From: Oscillospiraceae bacterium
GTDB lineage: Bacteria > Bacillota > Clostridia > UMGS1810
Assembly: GCA_021629085.1 (NCBI GenBank)
Contig: JAJXRJ010000012.1
Location: forward strand, 34,373-49,728
DNA: 15,356 nt
Direction: 5' to 3'
Shown here piece after piece: positions 12,537 through 15,356 of the stretch. Position numbers and translations under genes: made by a program. Each line of letters starts with the position of its first letter. The first letter of the stretch is position 1. Under the pieces are notes generated by a model, which saw only the letters and a list, made by a program, of their open reading frames with translations, was not told the origin of the DNA and ran no database searches.

Positions 12537-13301
12537 TTATGCGTATTCTTTATCGACTGAAATATCGATTACATCGGGCGCCGCCTCTGTGCCCGAAAGA
12601 TAGAGGCTGTCACCCTCTTCCATGACATTTAAAAACCCTGCACGCAAAAGCTCTAATATGGCCAAAAATGCAGACACTGCTTCACTTTTGCTCTTCACGC
12701 CCAAAAACACACGCTCAAATGCCACGCGTTTCCTCTTTTTTACCAACCCCACAATACTGTCGATTTTGGACTGCACCGAAACCACCTCGCGGCCAATAAT
12801 GCCGTCAAACCGCTCCACCGGCGGCGGCATTTTTCGCTCGGTGCGCTCTAAAATGACCATAAATGCATCGGTTAGTTTTTTTAAATCTACATGCTCCGGG
12901 CGGCGGGGAAGCTTTAACCCCTCAATTTTTTGCGGCAGCTTGTAATAGGAAAACGTACCTGCAAATTGAATGCGCCGAAGCTCTTCACGCGCCTGCTTGA
13001 TACGCTGATATTCCACCAGCCTGTCCACCAATTCCCGGCGCGGGTCTTCCTCCGTTTCCTCCTCGTGCTTTGGCAAAAGCAGCTTGGATTTCATATATAA
13101 AAGCTGCGCCGCCATCACTGAAAATTCGCTAGAAAGCTCTAAGTCCATCTCTTCCATGACAGAAAGATAGGCCATATACTGGTCAGCGATCTCCAAAATG
13201 GGAATATCGTAAATGCTCACCTTATTCTTTTTAATCAAATGGAGCAGCAAATCCAGCGGCCCCTCAAAAATCTGCAGTTTAAACGACAATTGTTCCGACA
13301 A
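12537..13301 (-). CDS. scpA: Segregation and condensation protein ScpA
   Basis: This 254-residue kleisin subunit links the two SMC heads and binds ScpB. The N-terminal domain has LSFKLQIFEGPLDLLLHLI (5-23), KKNKVSIYDIPILEIADQYM, and SEFSVMAAQLLYMKSKLLLP (58-77). A charged middle region (EEETEEDPRRELVDRLVEYQ) leads to a C-terminal winged helix (RVAFERVFLGVKSKSEAVSAFLAILELLR). TTG 13301 is preferred: GGAG is 8 bases upstream, and the product begins MSEQLSFKL, as family members do. The longer frame from GTG 13346 overlaps the protease gene and has no ribosome-binding site. With this start the gap to the protease stop is 20 bases. Confidence 0.94.
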   Translation of the reverse strand: MSEQLSFKLQIFEGPLDLLLHLIKKNKVSIYDIPILEIADQYMAYLSVMEEMDLELSSEFSVMAAQLLYMKSKLLLPKHEEETEEDPRRELVDRLVEYQRIKQAREELRRIQFAGTFSYYKLPQKIEGLKLPRRPEHVDLKKLTDAFMVILERTERKMPPPVERFDGIIGREVVSVQSKIDSIVGLVKKRKRVAFERVFLGVKSKSEAVSAFLAILELLRAGFLNVMEEGDSLYLSGTEAAPDVIDISVDKEYA

Positions 13302-13321
13302 AAAAACCGCTCCGTTCCAAT

Positions 13322-14011
13322 CTAGAAAATCGGATTTAAAATCCACTCAATCACGGTAAATACCCACTGTGACATAAATGACATCACAGGCGACAGTACA
13401 CCTGTGCCAAGCAGCAAAATCAGGATGAGAAACGAATAGCGTTCCACACTGTAAAATACGTTCCGCGCACGGTAGGGCAAAAGCTCCAATAGCACCCGGG
13501 ATCCGTCCAGCGGCGGAATAGGAATGAGGTTAAAGGCCATGAGGCCAATGTTTAATATCACACAGTAATAGAGCATGGGCAGCAGCACATAGAGGCCTGT
13601 CACCTGCGAAAGGCCGGCAGTCATAAAATATCCCGACACGTTAAACAGGCCAAACACGCTCTCAATGCCCAAAAGTTTGCCCACTATACCCAAAACAAGC
13701 GCACTTAAAATTGCCATAACAAAGTTGGATGCCGGCCCTGCAAGGCTCACCAGAATGACGCCCTTGCGGCGGTTTTTAAAATTATTGGGGTTGATGGGGA
13801 CTGGCTTTGCCCAGCCAAAGTGAAACACCAATAGGCAAAACGCACCGACAGGGTCAAGATGCCGCAGCGGGTTTAAGCTCAGCCGCCCGCTGTACTTTGC
13901 AGTGTAATCCCCCATTTTATAGGCAACATAGCCATGCGCGCACTCGTGCACGCTGAGCGCAAGCAAAAGCGCCGGCAGGCTCAGCAGCAAGCCCAGCAAA
14001 AATTCTTTCAA
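13322..14011 (-). CDS. Site-2 protease family (M50) zinc metalloprotease
   Basis: This 229-residue integral membrane peptidase of the S2P/M50 family has HECAH at 22-26 (HExxH; His22, His26 and Glu23) in the first hydrophobic helix, and NLIPIPPLDG at 161-170, where Asp169 supplies the third zinc ligand. AGPASNFVMA (91-100) is also typical. Several hydrophobic helices alternate with short loops. The start is TTG 14011 with GGGAG about 8 bases upstream; the codon before it is a TGA stop. It is the first gene after the sigma-A promoter at 14066-14094 and precedes scpA, an arrangement common in Firmicutes. Its substrate is unknown. This is the small form without a PDZ domain, so it is not the RseP type. 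Confidence 0.92.
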   Translation of the reverse strand: MKEFLLGLLLSLPALLLALSVHECAHGYVAYKMGDYTAKYSGRLSLNPLRHLDPVGAFCLLVFHFGWAKPVPINPNNFKNRRKGVILVSLAGPASNFVMAILSALVLGIVGKLLGIESVFGLFNVSGYFMTAGLSQVTGLYVLLPMLYYCVILNIGLMAFNLIPIPPLDGSRVLLELLPYRARNVFYSVERYSFLILILLLGTGVLSPVMSFMSQWVFTVIEWILNPIF

Positions 14012-14065
14012 TCAGAACACTCCCAACCACAATTGGACGCGTTTTCGCATCCTGCGTTGTAACTG

Positions 14066-14094
14066 ATTATACCGTACTTTTAATAAAATTACAA
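14066..14094 (-). promoter_or_regulatory. Sigma-A promoter for the M50-scpAB-ytfJ operon
   Basis: On the minus strand, TTGTAA (14094-14089), 17 bases, then TATAAT (14071-14066), a perfect -10 with a 5-of-6 -35 at ideal spacing. Transcription would start near 14059, about 48 bases before the TTG start of the protease gene. Confidence 0.8.
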
Positions 14095-14127
14095 GTGTTT
14101 TAGAAAAATATCGCAGTTGGGCATGAT

Positions 14128-14295
14128 TTAAAGAAAGAACAGCTGATAGGCCGGAAGTGTCAGGCAGGCAAGGCTCACCAAAAACACCATAATTGCACCG
14201 AATTTGTTTTTCTTTTTCCATTCGTAAACACCATAGCTGACAGTGTATATCACAATCAAAACAATGGCGGCCATCCACAGCACAGAACGATACAT
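14128..14295 (-). CDS. Small two-helix membrane protein downstream of gerC (hypothetical)
   Basis: This encodes 55 residues from ATG 14295, with GGAGG 7 bases upstream; ATG 14301, two codons earlier, touches the ribosome-binding site and follows an in-frame stop. The protein has two hydrophobic segments, SVLWMAAIVLIVIYTVSYGV (4-23) and FGAIMVFLVSLACLTLPAYQ (32-51), joined by a basic turn, EWKKKNK (25-31), which should face the cytoplasm and so leave both ends outside. It begins 24 bases after the gerC stop and is probably co-transcribed. I do not recognise the family. Location suggests a role with the germinant receptor, but a leftover small membrane gene cannot be excluded. Translation signals and the two-helix pattern are good evidence that it is expressed. 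Confidence 0.7.
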   Translation of the reverse strand: MYRSVLWMAAIVLIVIYTVSYGVYEWKKKNKFGAIMVFLVSLACLTLPAYQLFFL

Positions 14296-14319
14296 ACGCA
14301 TTCCTCCCTAAAAAACGTC

Positions 14320-15356
14320 TTACATATCAATGGCTTTGTCCAGCATGCCGAATTTGTTAATTTCCGGATCAATTTCCACAATAAATATCGCGTCTTTGTA
14401 CCGCTTTTCCCACTGGTAATCCTTCCACGCCTGCCAAGTTAAAAATTGTTTTTTTGCATACCGGCCAAGTTGTGCAACGTCTGCCTGAACCTCCTGCGAG
14501 GTGCGGTAGAGATATTTGTTCATATCCTCTTCCAGCTCTTTTTTTAACTGGCGTTCCACCCTTTGATACGTGCCCTTGCCAATGGACTGGTCGCTCACGC
14601 TCACCATTTCACACTCCAGCTTAATTTTAATGTCAATCACCGGTGCATCGCCCGAAACATCCACCGTGATGTTTGGCTTTTTGCGCTGGGAAAGATCTAC
14701 CACCACATAATTGTTATTACCACCACTTTCTATAGAATATGCGACACCGTTTATGGTATCGGTCAAAATTTTATGATACATATTTTCAAAGTTGGTGCCT
14801 TCGCCCACCATCTTGTCCGCGTGAAACATGGCGAAGCCCAAAATTGTCACCTTGTTGTCCGATACGATGGGGATATCGCTTTTTGCCGTGTCATCTTCAT
14901 TATAGGGATCCTGATTGTCACTCGGCGCAAAGTCTTTGCTCTCTTCGTTGTAAATGAGCCCCACAAGAGGAATGGTCAAATTTTTATCCACCACGCGCGA
15001 ATTGATATAAAAATCAAACACCGTGGTTTGCTCAACTAAGGAAGCAACATCCTTGTCAAACAGTTCGCTCAGGTACTTTTCTGGATTGACCTCGAGCTTT
15101 GGCGTGATGTGCTTTAAATAGTCCTCCGCTGAACATTCCGACACCGCCATCAGCGTGAGCGGGCTAATGCTTAAATCGCGCATAAACCCGTCAATATAAC
15201 GGTTGAGGCCTTTTTTTGCCAGATCCTTTGAAAAGGTAATAATTTTGACATGGGATAAACTGGTTTTTTTGCTGACCGCATTGTTGACAATGTCCAGGCC
15301 AGAAAAAATATTGCTGGCCTCCACAGTAAAATTGATGAGCGAGCTCTCGTCCCCGC
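14320..15356 (-). CDS. Ger(x)C family spore germination protein, 5' end beyond the window
   Basis: This is the C-terminal part (about 345 residues) of a GerC-type lipoprotein, the third subunit of nutrient germinant receptors. The frame is open to the window edge, so the signal peptide and lipobox are outside; the internal GTG 15324 is not the true start. The pattern fits the family: FTVEASNIFSGLDIVNNAVS, then LSHVKIITFSKDLAKKGL and YIDGFMRDLSISPLTLMAV. The C-terminal domain contains KVTILGFAMFHADKMVG, the strand IDIKIKLECEM, and the helix ERQLKKELEEDMNKYL ahead of FIVEIDPEINKFGML. gerA and gerB partners would be expected upstream, beyond the right edge. The stop at 14320 is followed by a small membrane protein gene. 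Confidence 0.9.
   Translation of the reverse strand, partial: GDESSLINFTVEASNIFSGLDIVNNAVSKKTSLSHVKIITFSKDLAKKGLNRYIDGFMRDLSISPLTLMAVSECSAEDYLKHITPKLEVNPEKYLSELFDKDVASLVEQTTVFDFYINSRVVDKNLTIPLVGLIYNEESKDFAPSDNQDPYNEDDTAKSDIPIVSDNKVTILGFAMFHADKMVGEGTNFENMYHKILTDTINGVAYSIESGGNNNYVVVDLSQRKKPNITVDVSGDAPVIDIKIKLECEMVSVSDQSIGKGTYQRVERQLKKELEEDMNKYLYRTSQEVQADVAQLGRYAKKQFLTWQAWKDYQWEKRYKDAIFIVEIDPEINKFGMLDKAIDM

Noticed and set aside
14012..14278. Minus-strand 88-codon frame between the protease and gerC
   Set aside because: It overlaps the better-supported 55-residue frame, has no good ribosome-binding site, runs across the sigma-A promoter at 14066-14094, and its composition looks random.

Overview
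The window comes from a Gram-positive endospore-former, most likely an anaerobic member of the Clostridia. The evidence is three groups of spore genes (sleB-ypeB, an alpha/beta-type small acid-soluble spore protein, a GerC-type germination protein and YtfJ/GerW), a biotin-dependent Na+-pumping decarboxylase operon, and the Firmicutes-type scpA-scpB-dacB-rluB neighbourhood. Base composition looks balanced, apart from an AT-rich patch at about 2430-2930. Many starts are TTG or GTG behind good Shine-Dalgarno sequences. No rRNA, tRNA, CRISPR array or insertion sequence was seen.

Layout, left to right. (1) 125-2296, plus strand: sleB and ypeB (cortex lysis at germination), a terminator hairpin, then a SASP gene behind a good sigma-G-like promoter. 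(2) 2297-3050: two hairpins, then an AT-rich divergent pair, a 59-aa ribbon-helix-helix-like protein (minus) and a 75-aa Xre-type regulator (plus), with a 24-bp near-perfect dyad between them. A strong bidirectional terminator follows. (3) 3059-8166, minus strand: a five-gene operon transcribed as 12S-like CoA carboxyltransferase, OadG/delta, biotin carrier, OadB/beta Na+ pump and 5S-like oxaloacetate/pyruvate carboxyltransferase. There is no biotin carboxylase gene, so the set fits a decarboxylase pump or transcarboxylase rather than an ATP-dependent carboxylase. Upstream are a candidate sigma-54-type promoter and a separate 9-14-9 dyad.

(4) 8366-14094, minus strand: a gene string behind a clear sigma-A promoter (14066-14094): site-2 protease, scpA, scpB, DUF2953 protein, ytfJ/gerW, an attenuator-like hairpin, dacB-type D-Ala-D-Ala carboxypeptidase, rluB-type pseudouridine synthase and a GNAT-like protein. 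It joins chromosome segregation, envelope and spore functions and resembles the Bacillus ypuG-ypuH-dacB-rluB neighbourhood. (5) 14128-15356, minus strand: the 3' part of a Ger(x)C germination gene, running off the window, followed by a 55-aa two-helix membrane protein gene.

The window is mostly conserved chromosomal backbone. The least ordinary points are the divergent 12S-like subunit with altered active-site loops in a two-transferase, one-biotin-carrier, one-pump operon; the putative sigma-54 promoter with an upstream dyad; the AT-rich RHH/Xre pair with its dyad; and the small membrane protein after gerC. I do not see clear evidence of a wholly new system.
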